Assembly (NCBI RefSeq): GCF_008807415.1
Contig: NZ_CP043626.1
Coordinates: 5,556,501 to 5,620,500 of the forward strand
Reading direction: 5' to 3'
Length of the DNA: 64,000 nt
Source: Pseudomonas denitrificans (nom. rej.)
GTDB lineage: Bacteria; Pseudomonadota; Gammaproteobacteria; Pseudomonadales; Pseudomonadaceae
In this document: positions 25,566 through 34,375 of the stretch, piece after piece
Position numbering within the stretch: the stretch's first letter is position 1
How the letters are laid out: every line of letters begins with the position of its first letter
Notes under the pieces: generated by a model
The model's database searches: none
Told to the model about the DNA's origin: nothing
The model's input: the letters and a program-made list of their open reading frames with translations, nothing else
Program-made: the position numbers and the translations under genes

Positions 25566-27323
25566 ATGCGCGAGTCTTCGAATCACCACTTCGTTACCCA
25601 TGACGGCGTCGAGCTGTTCTACCGCCACTGGCCGGCCGCTGCCGGCAGCGACGCGCCGCGCCGCGCGGTGCTGCTGTTCCATCGCGGCCATGAGCATTCC
25701 GGGCGCATCGGCCACCTGGCCGACGAACTCGACCTGCCCGGCTTCGACGTCTTCGCCTGGGATGCCCGCGGCCACGGTCAGTCGCCCGGCGCGCGCGGCG
25801 ACAGCCCGAGCTTCGGCACCAGCGTGCGTGACGTGCAGACCTTCGTCGAGCACATCGCCTCGACCTACGGCATCGCCATCAGCGACATGGCGGTGGTGGC
25901 GCAGAGTGTCGGCGCGGTGGTCGCCTCGACCTGGGTGCACGACTACGCGCCGCCGATCCGCAGCCTGGTGCTCGCCTCGCCGGCGTTCAAGGTCAAGCTC
26001 TACGTGCCTTTCGCCCGGCCGGGCCTGAAGCTGGCGCGCTGGTGGCGCGGCAACTTCTTCGTCAACAGCTATGTGAAGGCGAAATTCCTCACCCACGACC
26101 CCGAGCGCATCGCCTCCTATGACAGCGACCCGCTGATCGCCAAGGCCATCTCGGTGAATGTACTGCTGGGCCTGTACGAAGCGGCCGACCGCGTGGTGGC
26201 CGATGCGCAGGCGATCCAGGTGCCGACGCAAGTGCTGATCTCCGGTTCCGACTTCGTGGTGCACCGCAAGCCGCAGCAGCGCTTCTTCGACAACCTCGGC
26301 ACGGCGCGCAAGGAACTGCACATCCTGCCCGGCTTCTTCCACGACACCCTCGGCGAGCTGAACCGCGAGCAGGCGACCACCCGCGCGCGGCGCTTCATCC
26401 TCGAGTGCTTCGCCCGCCAGCCCGAGCGCGCCGACCTGCGCGACGCCGACCGCTTCGGCTACACCTGCGCCGAAGCGGAAGCACTGGCGACGCCGCTGCC
26501 CGCCTGGTCGATCCGCGATCTCTACTGGCGTGCGACCCGCGCCAACATGCGCCTCGGCCGTCTGCTGTCCGACGGTATCAACCTCGGCTTCCAGACCGGC
26601 TTCGACTCCGGCAGCACCCTGGACTACGTCTACCGCAACCAGCCTGCCGGGGCGGGGCCGGTGGGCCGGATGATCGATCGCACCTACCTGGAGTCCGCCG
26701 GCTGGCGCGGCATCCGCCAGCGCAAGGTGAACATCGAGGAGCTGCTGCGCCTGGCGATGGCCAGCCTGCGCGAGCAGGGCCGCGAGGTCCGCATCCTCGA
26801 CATCGCCGCCGGCCACGGGCGCTACATCCTCGAAGCACTGCAGGGCCCCGAGGCGCTGCCCGAAAGCGTGCTGCTGCGCGACTACAGCGAGCTGAACGTG
26901 CGCGAGGGCTCGGCGCTGATCGAGCGCCTGGGCCTGAAGGAACGCGCCCGCTTCGTACAGGGCGACGCCTTCGATGGCGCCGACCTTGCCGCCGTCGAGC
27001 CGAAGCCGACGCTGGCAGTGGTCTCCGGTCTCTACGAGCTGTTCGCTGACAATGCCATGGTCAGCGGTTCGCTGGCCGGGCTGGGCGAGGCGGTGGAAGA
27101 GGGCGGCTACCTGATCTACACCGGCCAGCCCTGGCACCCGCAGCTGGAGCTGATCGCCCGTGCCCTCACCAGCCACCGCGCCGGGCAGGCCTGGGTGATG
27201 CGCCGCCGTACGCAAGGGGAGATGGACCAGCTGGTGGCCGCCGCCGGCTTCCGCAAGCTGGCCCAGCGCATCGACGAGGACGGCATCTTCACCGTCTCCC
27301 TGGCCCGCCGGGAGCGTAGCTGA
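25566..27323 (+). CDS. ynbC: Alpha/beta hydrolase fused to SAM methyltransferase (YnbC-like)
   Basis: This is a two-domain cytoplasmic protein of 585 residues. The N-terminal ~300 residues are an alpha/beta hydrolase of the monoglyceride-lipase type, with nucleophile elbow AQSVG (Ser114) and a late histidine in PGFFHDTLGE. The C-terminal ~200 residues have a Rossmann methyltransferase motif I, ILDIAAGHGRY, near residue 410. The same fusion is known as YnbC in enterobacteria. The substrate is unknown; a lipid acyl- or head-group-modifying role is suggested by the neighbouring lipid enzymes. The stop overlaps the next start by one base. Confidence 0.88.
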   Translation: MRESSNHHFVTHDGVELFYRHWPAAAGSDAPRRAVLLFHRGHEHSGRIGHLADELDLPGFDVFAWDARGHGQSPGARGDSPSFGTSVRDVQTFVEHIASTYGIAISDMAVVAQSVGAVVASTWVHDYAPPIRSLVLASPAFKVKLYVPFARPGLKLARWWRGNFFVNSYVKAKFLTHDPERIASYDSDPLIAKAISVNVLLGLYEAADRVVADAQAIQVPTQVLISGSDFVVHRKPQQRFFDNLGTARKELHILPGFFHDTLGELNREQATTRARRFILECFARQPERADLRDADRFGYTCAEAEALATPLPAWSIRDLYWRATRANMRLGRLLSDGINLGFQTGFDSGSTLDYVYRNQPAGAGPVGRMIDRTYLESAGWRGIRQRKVNIEELLRLAMASLREQGREVRILDIAAGHGRYILEALQGPEALPESVLLRDYSELNVREGSALIERLGLKERARFVQGDAFDGADLAAVEPKPTLAVVSGLYELFADNAMVSGSLAGLGEAVEEGGYLIYTGQPWHPQLELIARALTSHRAGQAWVMRRRTQGEMDQLVAAAGFRKLAQRIDEDGIFTVSLARRERS

Positions 27324-28672
27324 TGGCGTCGATGCCGGCGCGCGACCCCGGTGTCCTGCGGAGGGCGGTGATCTGGCTGCTGTTCCTTGGGCCGTTCTTC
27401 TTCCTCAGCTATGGCTTCGCCAACTGGGTGGCGGGGCAGCGCGAATCGGTCGGCGTGCTGGTGTTCGACTGGGAGCGCGGCACGCCGCTGTGGCCCTGGA
27501 CGATCATCCCGTACTGGTCGATCGACCTGCTGTACGGGCTGTCCTTCCTGCTGCCGCGTACCCGCCGCGGGCTGGACTGCCATGCCCTGCGCCTGCTCAC
27601 CGCGCAGGTTGTCGCGGTGACCTGTTTTCTGCTGTTCCCGCTGCGCTTCAGCTTCGAGCGACCGATGCTGGAGGGCGTCTTCGGTGCGCTGTTCGACCTG
27701 TTGATGGGGTTCGACAAGCCCTTCAACCAGGCGCCTTCACTGCATATCGCCCTGCTGGTGATCCTCTGGGTCGCCTACGGTCGTTATGCCAGCGGCGCAT
27801 GGCGCTGGTTGCTGCACGGCTGGTTCGCGCTGATCGGGCTGTCGGTGCTGACCACCTGGCAACACCATTTCATCGATGTGCCGACCGGTGCGCTGCTGGG
27901 CTTCTTCTGCGTCTGGCTGTGGCCACGGGAGGTTCGCTCGCCGCTGCAGGCGTGGAGCCTCAGCGGCGACCCGCAGCGGCGCCGGCTGGCGGCCCTCTAC
28001 GGCGTCGGCGCGTTGCTCTGTCTGGGGCTGGCGCTGGCCGGCGGCGGCCTGTGGCTCTGGCTGTGCTGGCCGGCGGTATCCCTGGCGCTGGTCGCGTTGT
28101 GCTACCTGGCGATCGGCACGGTGGGCTTCCAGAAGCGCCTGGACGGTCGCCATTCGGTGGCGGTCTCCTGGCTGCTGGCGCCCTACTGGCTGGGCGCGTG
28201 GCTCAATGCGCGCTGGTGGACGCGCCGCCATCCGCAGCCGGATGAAGTGTTGCCGGGCCTCTGGCTCGGGCGCCTGCCGGACTGGTACCAGCCCCGGCAT
28301 CTGCCGAGCCTGGCGATCCTCGACCTGTGCGCCGAGCTGCCCTGCACTGCGCTGAGCCGGCGCTACGAGTGCCTGCCGCTGCTCGACCTGGTAGCGCCCA
28401 GCGTCGCGCAGTGCCGGCAAGGCGCGGAGCTGATCCAGCGAATGCACGCCGAAGGCCCGGTGCTGGTCTGTTGTGCGCTGGGCTACTCGCGCAGCGCCAC
28501 GCTGGTGGCGGCCTGGCTGCTGATTTCCGGCCGTGCGGCCACGCTCGAGGATGCGCTGGCGCAGGTTCGTCACGCGCGTCCGCAGGTGGTGCTCAAGGCC
28601 GAACAACTGGCGGTGCTGGCGCAGATCGCCGGCCAGCCGAACCTGTCACAGGAGGTGAGTCATGTCGGTTGA
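27323..28672 (+). CDS. ynbD: PAP2 / dual-specificity phosphatase fusion membrane protein (YnbD-like)
   Basis: The product has 449 residues. The N-terminal ~270 are membrane-embedded with a PAP2-like region: PSLHIALLVI near residue 137 and a later HHFIDVPTGALLG. The C-terminal ~150 residues form a dual-specificity phosphatase domain with the catalytic loop C384-ALGYS-R390 followed by S. The order matches E. coli YnbD. It could dephosphorylate a phosphatidyl-alcohol-phosphate made by the YnbA-like enzyme. The 3' end overlaps the next gene by 11 bases. Confidence 0.86.
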   Translation: MASMPARDPGVLRRAVIWLLFLGPFFFLSYGFANWVAGQRESVGVLVFDWERGTPLWPWTIIPYWSIDLLYGLSFLLPRTRRGLDCHALRLLTAQVVAVTCFLLFPLRFSFERPMLEGVFGALFDLLMGFDKPFNQAPSLHIALLVILWVAYGRYASGAWRWLLHGWFALIGLSVLTTWQHHFIDVPTGALLGFFCVWLWPREVRSPLQAWSLSGDPQRRRLAALYGVGALLCLGLALAGGGLWLWLCWPAVSLALVALCYLAIGTVGFQKRLDGRHSVAVSWLLAPYWLGAWLNARWWTRRHPQPDEVLPGLWLGRLPDWYQPRHLPSLAILDLCAELPCTALSRRYECLPLLDLVAPSVAQCRQGAELIQRMHAEGPVLVCCALGYSRSATLVAAWLLISGRAATLEDALAQVRHARPQVVLKAEQLAVLAQIAGQPNLSQEVSHVG

Positions 28673-29108
28673 TCCAGCCCTGATCCTGGTGGCCAGCCTG
28701 CTGCGCCGTGGCAGCAGTCTCAATGGCCTGTCCTCGGCGCTTACCGTGCTGGCGCTGGCCCTGGGTTTCTACGGCGTGCTGATGGCCAGCGCCACCCTGG
28801 CGTTCAGCCTGAGCATGGCGTTGCTGGTGCTGCTCGGGCTGGTGCAGAAGTTCTATGCCATGCGTGTGGCACTGGACGCCGACCTGTTCGAAGCCATGGC
28901 CAACGCCGGAGAGGCGCTGCCGGAGAAAACCCGGCAGCTGGACGACGCCCTGGCGACCTACGCCGGTGTGTCGGCGGACAAGACCGGCCGTCCCTGGAGC
29001 GAGCGCAGCCGTGGCGCGCTCGCCCTGTTGCGCCGGCAGGTGCAGCTCTGCGCCGCCCAGTGGCTCATTGCGCTGCTGTGCCTGATCACCCTGACTTTCC
29101 AATCCTGA
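28662..29108 (+). CDS. Small membrane protein of the ynb-like operon, unknown function
   Basis: The 148 residues have two or three hydrophobic helices (about 20-60 and the C-terminal 20). I recognise no catalytic motif. The segment around residue 90-115 (TRQLDDALATYAGVSADKTGRPWSERSRGAL) is hydrophilic and probably cytoplasmic. A GGAGGTGA ribosome site precedes the ATG. It is locked into the operon between ynbD and the acyltransferase gene. Confidence 0.75.
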   Translation: MSVDPALILVASLLRRGSSLNGLSSALTVLALALGFYGVLMASATLAFSLSMALLVLLGLVQKFYAMRVALDADLFEAMANAGEALPEKTRQLDDALATYAGVSADKTGRPWSERSRGALALLRRQVQLCAAQWLIALLCLITLTFQS

Positions 29109-29122
29109 GGAACGTACCCGCA

Positions 29123-29752
29123 ATGCTGGAACGACTCTGCGCCTACGCCATCATCGCCGGCGCCCGTGCGGTGACCGGCCTGCGCAGCCTGTGGATCGGC
29201 ACCACGCCGATCCCGGCACAGCGCATCTACTACGCCAACCACAGCAGCCATGGCGATTTCGTCCTGCTCTGGGCCTCGCTGCCGCCGGAGCTGCGCTCGC
29301 GCACGCGGCCGGTGGCAGGCATGGACTACTGGGGCAAGGGCGGCCTGCGTGGCTTCATCATCAACCGCGTGTTCCACGGCGTGCTGATCGACCGCACGCG
29401 CGGTGCCGAGGGCGGCAACCCGCTGGAGCCGGTGGAGCGCGCCCTGGCCGACGGCGACTCGCTGATCCTCTTCCCCGAAGGCACCCGCAACCTCGACGAA
29501 GACGTGCGCCTGCTGCCCTTCAAGAGCGGCATCTACCACCTGTCCAGGGCCCATCCGCAGGTGGAGCTGGTGCCGGTGTGGCTGGACAATCTCAACCGCG
29601 TGATGCCCAAGGGGCGCGCGCTGCCCTTGCCGCTGCTGTGCACCCTGAGCTTCGGCGCACCGCTGGCGGTGGAGGAGGGCGAGGCCAAGGACGCCTTCCT
29701 CGAACGCGCCCGCGAGGCGTTGCTCAAGCTCGCCGCGCCGGAGGGTCGCTGA
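29123..29752 (+). CDS. 1-acylglycerol-3-phosphate acyltransferase-like protein (PlsC family)
   Basis: This is a membrane-bound acyltransferase of 209 residues. The family motifs are present: HxxxxD as NHSSHGDF near residues 40-46, and FPEGTRN near residue 120, which binds the glycerol phosphate. The ATG at 29123 follows a GAGGAA ribosome site; the open frame starts earlier but inside the previous gene. In this operon it would supply phosphatidate or acylate a special acceptor for the following CdsA-like enzyme. Confidence 0.88.
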   Translation: MLERLCAYAIIAGARAVTGLRSLWIGTTPIPAQRIYYANHSSHGDFVLLWASLPPELRSRTRPVAGMDYWGKGGLRGFIINRVFHGVLIDRTRGAEGGNPLEPVERALADGDSLILFPEGTRNLDEDVRLLPFKSGIYHLSRAHPQVELVPVWLDNLNRVMPKGRALPLPLLCTLSFGAPLAVEEGEAKDAFLERAREALLKLAAPEGR

Positions 29753-29753
29753 G

Positions 29754-30683
29754 ATGAACCAGACCTGGCTGCTCTTCGGTGGTATCGGCGCCATCCTCGT
29801 CCTCGCCTCGCTGGTCGGCGCGGTGCTGCGCTGGAAAGCGCCGCCCGGACCGCACGCGGTGATCGACAACCTCAACGCGCGGATCAACGCCTGGTGGGTG
29901 ATGGTCGCGGTGATCGGCTGCGCCTTCGCCCTCGGCCACTGGGCGGTGATCCTGCTGTTCTACGGGGTGTCGTTCTACGCCCTGCGCGAATTCCTCACCC
30001 TGATGCCGACCCGGCGCAGCGACTATCCGGCGCTGGTTGCGGCCTTCTACTTCGTGCTGCCGATGCAGTACCTGCTGATCGGCATCGGCTGGTACGGGCT
30101 GTTCTCCATCTTCATCCCGGTCTATGTGTTCCTGCTGCTGCCGATCCTCGCCTCGCTGGGCGGTGACTCCAAGCACTTCCTCGAGCGCGCCTCGAAGGTG
30201 CAGTGGGCGCTGATGCTGGCGGTGTTCTGCATCTCCTACGTGCCGGCGCTGCTGACCCTGGAGATCGCCGGCTACGAAGGGCGCAACCTGCTGCTGATCG
30301 CCTTCCTGGTCATCGTCGTGCAACTGTCCGACGTGTTGCAGTACGTCTGCGGCAAGCTCATGGGCAAGCGCAAGATCGCGCCGAACCTGTCGCCGTCCAA
30401 GACCCTGGAAGGCTTCATCGGCGGCGTGACGCTGGCCACGCTGATCGGCGGCGCACTGTGGTGGATCACGCCCTTCAGCTTCTGGCAGGCGCTGCTGATC
30501 GCCCTGATGATCAACATCCTCGGTTTCTTCGGCGGGCTGGTGATGTCGGCGATCAAGCGCGACCGTGGGGTGAAGGACTGGGGCCACATGATCGAAGGCC
30601 ACGGCGGCATGCTCGACCGCCTGGACTCGGTGTGTTTCGCCGCGCCGGTGTTCTTCCATTTCGTCCGCTACTGGTGGACCTGA
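29754..30683 (+). CDS. ynbB: Phosphatidate cytidylyltransferase-like protein (CdsA family, YnbB-like)
   Basis: CdsA enzymes make CDP-diacylglycerol from CTP and phosphatidate. The 309 residues contain about eight membrane helices and the CdsA signature near the C-terminus, SAIKRDRGVKDWGHMIEGHG followed by GMLDRLD. The start is one base after the plsC-like stop. Its product is the expected donor for the YnbA-like transferase, so the operon is a second, specialised CDP-lipid route. Confidence 0.9.
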   Translation: MNQTWLLFGGIGAILVLASLVGAVLRWKAPPGPHAVIDNLNARINAWWVMVAVIGCAFALGHWAVILLFYGVSFYALREFLTLMPTRRSDYPALVAAFYFVLPMQYLLIGIGWYGLFSIFIPVYVFLLLPILASLGGDSKHFLERASKVQWALMLAVFCISYVPALLTLEIAGYEGRNLLLIAFLVIVVQLSDVLQYVCGKLMGKRKIAPNLSPSKTLEGFIGGVTLATLIGGALWWITPFSFWQALLIALMINILGFFGGLVMSAIKRDRGVKDWGHMIEGHGGMLDRLDSVCFAAPVFFHFVRYWWT

Positions 30684-30703
30684 CCCCCGTCGGAAATCCC
30701 CCA

Positions 30704-30733
30704 GGCGCTCCGGGGTAACCACTCCGGAGCGCC
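30704..30733 (+). terminator. Hairpin after the ynb-like operon
   Basis: A perfect 10-bp stem, GGCGCTCCGG (30704-30713) with CCGGAGCGCC (30724-30733), 10-base loop, 20 bases after the cdsA-like stop. There is no clear U-run, so it may be a Rho-assisted or mRNA-stabilising hairpin. Confidence 0.55.
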
Positions 30734-30829
30734 GGTTCGCGGCTACGCTTGCTCTATTCCTTCGGGAATGTCGTACGGCAACGGAGTGTTTGGGCGTAAG
30801 CAGTCGAATCTTCACGGGGCCAGGAAGCA

Positions 30830-30874
30830 ATGAACACTCTCTTTCCGCAAATCACCGGCGGGGCTGCGTCTTGA
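30830..30874 (+). CDS. Possible 14-residue leader peptide of the ATP-grasp gene
   Basis: A short frame MNTLFPQITGGAAS starts at ATG 30830 after AGGAAG. Its stop TGA overlaps the TTG proposed as the start of the ATP-grasp gene. It may couple translation. Such a short frame can arise by chance. Confidence 0.3.
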   Translation: MNTLFPQITGGAAS

Positions 30875-31932
30875 ACGGCCCGGCGGGTGGTTTCCGGTTT
30901 ACCTGCCTGGTCACCGCCATCGGCTCCTACTCCGCCGAATCGGTGATCTCATCGCTGCGCGAGCACTGGGGCGCGCGGGTGGTGGGGACCAATACCCAAC
31001 CCCGCGACTGGTGCACTACCTCCGCCTTGCTGGATACCTTCCATCGGGTTCCGGCGGCGAGAAATGTTACCGAGTATGTGGAGCGCATCCTCAGGATCTG
31101 CGAAGCCGAGCAGGTGACCCATGTGGTGCCGCTGATCGACCCAGAGGTGGATGCCTTTGCGCTGCACCACGAAGCGTTCGCCGAACGCGGCATCACGCTG
31201 TGCATGCAGCCGCTGGAGACCATTCGCGTCGCCCGCGACAAATGGCTGGTGCACCAGGCCTTCCGCAACGATGCGCTGATCCGCACCATTCCCACCTGGC
31301 GCCTGGAAGACCTGCCCGTACCGGGGCTGGACCTGCCGCTGATTGCCAAGCCGCGCGACGGGCGTAACTGCGAAGGGCTGATGCAGGTGCGCGACGCGGA
31401 TTTCCTGCACTACGTGCGCAAGCGTTTCTCGGACCGCGACTACATCGTGCAGCCACTGCTGCCGGGCGAGGTCTGCGTGGTGGACGTGGTGCGCCAGCGG
31501 AGCAGCGGCGACTGGGCGGCCATGGCGCGCCAGGAGCTGGTGCGCACGCCGACTGGCGCGGGCCTGACCGTGCGCATGCTGGCCGATCCGCAACTGCTCG
31601 AGATGGCCGGACAGGTCGCTCGTGTGCTGGAGGTGAACGGCTGCATCAACATGGAGTTCCTGGTGGAGGACGGCGAGGCGCTGCTGATGGACGTCAACCC
31701 GCGCTTCTCCGGCGGGATCGCCTTCAGCCACCTGTCCGGCTACGACATGGTCGCCAACCACCTGCGTTGCTTCCGCGAGGCGCCGCTGGATGCGCCGGTG
31801 CTGCCGGCGCCGAGCATCCACGCGCGGCGGCTGGTGGAGGTGACCACGTTTGCCGCGCCGGCTGCTGCGCCCGAAGCCATCGTCGCGCTGCCGGGCTCGC
31901 TGGGCCGCGGTGACCGCAGCGCATCACTGTAG
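30871..31932 (+). CDS. ATP-grasp protein, carbamoyl-phosphate-synthase-like
   Basis: This is a cytoplasmic ATP-grasp ligase-like protein. The family core begins TCLVTAIGSYSAESVISSLR, a Rossmann-like pre-ATP-grasp fold, and is followed by LPLIAKPRDGRNCEG (ATP-binding lysine) and LMDVNPRFSGG (metal ligands). The start is uncertain: TTG 30871 (353 residues) brings the family core close to the N-terminus, whereas the frame is open from TTG 30790. The substrate is unknown. It is a lone gene converging on flgA with no obvious pathway partners. The stop codon lies inside a REP element. Confidence 0.75.
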   Translation: MNGPAGGFRFTCLVTAIGSYSAESVISSLREHWGARVVGTNTQPRDWCTTSALLDTFHRVPAARNVTEYVERILRICEAEQVTHVVPLIDPEVDAFALHHEAFAERGITLCMQPLETIRVARDKWLVHQAFRNDALIRTIPTWRLEDLPVPGLDLPLIAKPRDGRNCEGLMQVRDADFLHYVRKRFSDRDYIVQPLLPGEVCVVDVVRQRSSGDWAAMARQELVRTPTGAGLTVRMLADPQLLEMAGQVARVLEVNGCINMEFLVEDGEALLMDVNPRFSGGIAFSHLSGYDMVANHLRCFREAPLDAPVLPAPSIHARRLVEVTTFAAPAAAPEAIVALPGSLGRGDRSASL

Positions 31933-31961
31933 GAGCGGGCCTTGCCCGCGACCGTCCTACA
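31929..31961. repeat. REP element between the ATP-grasp gene and flgA
   Basis: TGTAGGA at 31929-31935 pairs with TCCTACA at 31955-31961 around a GCGGGCCTTGCCCGC core. It provides the stop codon of the ATP-grasp gene and separates two convergent genes. Confidence 0.8.
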
Positions 31962-31988
31962 GGGGGGCGGCAGTGAGCGGGTGCAGCA

Positions 31989-32786
31989 TCAGAAGATGCT
32001 GCTCACCTCGCCTGACGCCGTCACCTTCGCCTCGATGATCTTCTGGCTGCGCAGGTTCTTCACGCGGATCACTTCGTCCTGCTTGCCGTTGGCCAGCGCC
32101 TCGCCGACGGCGCTGGCCTGGATGCCGTCCTGGCTGGCGACGATCTTCACCTGCTGGCCGCGCCGCACCAGCATTGCTCCATCGAGCAGTGCCGGCGTCA
32201 GCGGCTGGTCGGCGCGAATGCGGCGGCGGGCCGTCTTGCCGGCCACCTCGGCGATATCGGTGAAGTAGCCCCGCGAGCTCTTGCCGAGTTCCACCGGCGC
32301 GAGCTTGAGTTGCGCCGCGTCCAGCGTCTGGCCGCGCGCGATCTCGCCGCTGGCGACCACGGTCGGCAGGTACACCGTGGGCTGGCTGATGAAGGTCACC
32401 GGCCAGCCGGACTGCCCTTTGCAGGAGGCTTCGAAACGCCGTCGCGCGCTGACCGCGGCCGGCGCTTCGAGCGCACGCAGCTGCGGGCCGCCGGGGCAGG
32501 CGGTGAGCTTGCCCAGGCTGTTGGGCAGGTTGTTGTTCACGGTGAAAGTCATGCCTTTCCAGCCGGCCTTGCGCGCGGCTTCCTTCAGCTCGGCAGCGAC
32601 CTGCTGCTGCGCGGCGGCGTCGAGTTGCGCGCGCGCATCCTGGGCTTGTGCCAGGGCGGGAAGCAGCAGGAGGAAGCAGGCGGAAAGAGCCTTTCCGCAT
32701 CCCGCCGCGCGGCGCGTCGAAAGCGGAAAAGCCGCGTTGCACGCGCTGTTTCGCGTCGCGCGTAAAGCCTTGTAAATCAACGACAT
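31989..32786 (-). CDS. flgA: Flagellar P-ring assembly chaperone FlgA
   Basis: FlgA is the periplasmic chaperone for the FlgI P-ring. The ATG at 32786 gives 265 residues with a long leader and signal peptide (KALSACFLLLLPALAQAQ). The C-terminal SAF domain (~120 residues) is typical: ARGQTLDAAQLKL, RRGQQVKIVASQDGIQASAVGEAL, and VIRVKNLRSQKIIEAKV near the end. Upstream in-frame ATGs at 32810 and 32834 are possible. It is divergent from flgB, as in many flagellar loci. Confidence 0.9.
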   Translation of the reverse strand: MSLIYKALRATRNSACNAAFPLSTRRAAGCGKALSACFLLLLPALAQAQDARAQLDAAAQQQVAAELKEAARKAGWKGMTFTVNNNLPNSLGKLTACPGGPQLRALEAPAAVSARRRFEASCKGQSGWPVTFISQPTVYLPTVVASGEIARGQTLDAAQLKLAPVELGKSSRGYFTDIAEVAGKTARRRIRADQPLTPALLDGAMLVRRGQQVKIVASQDGIQASAVGEALANGKQDEVIRVKNLRSQKIIEAKVTASGEVSSIF

Positions 32787-32804
32787 GAAGCGATATTCCG
32801 GGGT

Positions 32805-32820
32805 GGGCATGCTTTGTGCT
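32805..32820 (+). promoter_or_regulatory. Sigma-54 (-24/-12) promoter of the flgB operon
   Basis: GGGCATGCTTTGTGCT has GG (32806-32807) and GC (32818-32819) separated by exactly 10 bases. The flgB ATG lies 53 bases downstream. This fits middle-gene activation by the LafK-like protein. Confidence 0.65.
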
Positions 32821-32872
32821 CTGTCGCTGCGCACACCGAAAGATGGCCGAACGACGAGAGCGGGTTGCGCGA

Positions 32873-33238
32873 ATGAGTATACGGTTTGACGAGACCCTGG
32901 GTATCCACGAGAGAGCCCTCTCGCTGCACATGCAGCGCAGCGAAATCCTGGCCTCCAACCTGGCCAACGAAGACACCCCCGGCTTCAAGGCGCGGGACAT
33001 CGACTTCGCCGCCGAGATGCAGCGCCAGGACAGCTCCAGCGTGCTGCTGGCGAGCACCAGCGCCGCGCGCCCTGACCTGAAGTACCGCATCCCCAACCAG
33101 CCTTCCCAGGACGGCAACAGCGTGGAGCTGTCCACCGAGCAAGCGGAGTTCTCGCGCAACGCGATGGATTTCCAGACCAGCCTGACCTTCCTGACCATGA
33201 AATTCCGCGGCCTCAAGCAGGCCATCGAAGGACGCTGA
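32873..33238 (+). CDS. flgB: Flagellar proximal rod protein FlgB
   Basis: FlgB is the first rod subunit. The ATG at 32873 gives 121 residues beginning MSIRFDETLGIHERAL. The rod signature SNLANEDTPGFKARDIDF lies near residue 30, and the C-terminal helix ends MKFRGLKQAIEGR. It is first in the flgBCDEFGHIJKL operon, 4 bases before flgC. Confidence 0.95.
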   Translation: MSIRFDETLGIHERALSLHMQRSEILASNLANEDTPGFKARDIDFAAEMQRQDSSSVLLASTSAARPDLKYRIPNQPSQDGNSVELSTEQAEFSRNAMDFQTSLTFLTMKFRGLKQAIEGR

Positions 33239-33242
33239 CGCC

Positions 33243-33671
33243 ATGGCATTCGATTCCATCTACCGCATCGCCGGCTCGTCGATGAACGCGCAGACCGTGC
33301 GCCTGAACACCGTGGCGAGCAACCTGGCCAACGCCGATTCCGCGGCCAACAGCCCGGACGCCGTGTACCAGGCGCGCAAGCCGATGTTCGCCGCCGTCTA
33401 CGAGAACGACCAGCTCACCCGTGGCGCCGGCATGGGCGGCGCCCACGTGCAGGTGCTCGACGTGGTGACTTCCGGCCGCTCGCCGCAGCGCCGCTACGAG
33501 CCGGGCAGCCCGCTGGCCGACGCCACCGGCTACGTCTACTACCCCGACGTCAACGAGATCGAAGAGATGACCGACATGATGTCCGCCACCCGCAGCTTCG
33601 AGACCGGCGTGGAAGTGCTCAACCGTGTGAAGAGCATGCAGTCCAGCCTGCTGAAACTGGGAGACGCCTGA
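33243..33671 (+). CDS. flgC: Flagellar rod protein FlgC
   Basis: FlgC (142 residues) is a proximal rod protein. It has the N-terminal ASNLANADSAANSPDAVYQARKPMF motif and the C-terminal NEIEEMTDMMSATRSFETGVEVLN coiled segment. The stop overlaps the flgD ATG by one base. Confidence 0.95.
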   Translation: MAFDSIYRIAGSSMNAQTVRLNTVASNLANADSAANSPDAVYQARKPMFAAVYENDQLTRGAGMGGAHVQVLDVVTSGRSPQRRYEPGSPLADATGYVYYPDVNEIEEMTDMMSATRSFETGVEVLNRVKSMQSSLLKLGDA

Positions 33672-34339
33672 TGAGCACGGTCAACAACGACACCGGCACC
33701 ACCACCAGCGGCACCTCGACCGACACGCCCAAACAGGCGGTCAACCTCGGCGAACTGACCGACATGGAGAACAGCTTCATCACCCTGCTGGTCGCCCAGG
33801 TGCAATACCAGGACCCGACCAAGCCGGTGGACAGCACCGAGTTCATCAACCAGTACTCGGCCATGGCGCAGGTCAAGAGCATGCAGAACATGACCACCCT
33901 GCAGCAGAACAACCTGGTGCTGATGGACAACCTGCAGACCCTCACTGCCGCAGGTCTCGTCGGCCAGGAAGTGAAGGTCAGCGCCGACAGCCTGCAGCTG
34001 GACGGCGACGAGGTCAGCGGACAGATCACCCTGGAGCACGCCTCGGCCACCACCGTGCTGCAGCTCACCGATGCCAACGGCGTGCGCACCGACATCACCC
34101 TCGGCCCGCAGGAAGCCGGTGCCGTGCCCTTCAGCGTGGACCCGCAGGCGCTTGGCCTGAAGCCCGGCAAGTACAGCCTGGCGGTGAAGACCGAGAGCGG
34201 CGAGACGCCGGGCATCGAGGTGTCCGGCCTGGTGCACAACGTCCGCGTCAGCGCCGATGGCCCGGTGCTGGAAGTCGAGGGCGCAGGTTCGGTGCCCTTC
34301 TACAAGATCGTCGAATTCAGTCAGGGCCAGGCCGCCTGA
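33671..34339 (+). CDS. flgD: Flagellar hook scaffold protein FlgD
   Basis: FlgD caps the growing hook. It has 222 residues. The conserved core is FITLLVAQVQYQDPTKPVDSTEFINQYSAMAQVKSM in the first third, and the FlgD Ig-like and Tudor-like domains follow. A 36-base gap with a GGATGAGA ribosome site separates it from flgE. Confidence 0.94.
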   Translation: MSTVNNDTGTTTSGTSTDTPKQAVNLGELTDMENSFITLLVAQVQYQDPTKPVDSTEFINQYSAMAQVKSMQNMTTLQQNNLVLMDNLQTLTAAGLVGQEVKVSADSLQLDGDEVSGQITLEHASATTVLQLTDANGVRTDITLGPQEAGAVPFSVDPQALGLKPGKYSLAVKTESGETPGIEVSGLVHNVRVSADGPVLEVEGAGSVPFYKIVEFSQGQAA

Positions 34340-34375
34340 GCGCCTGCTTCCCCCCTCTTAGGATGAGATAACGCC

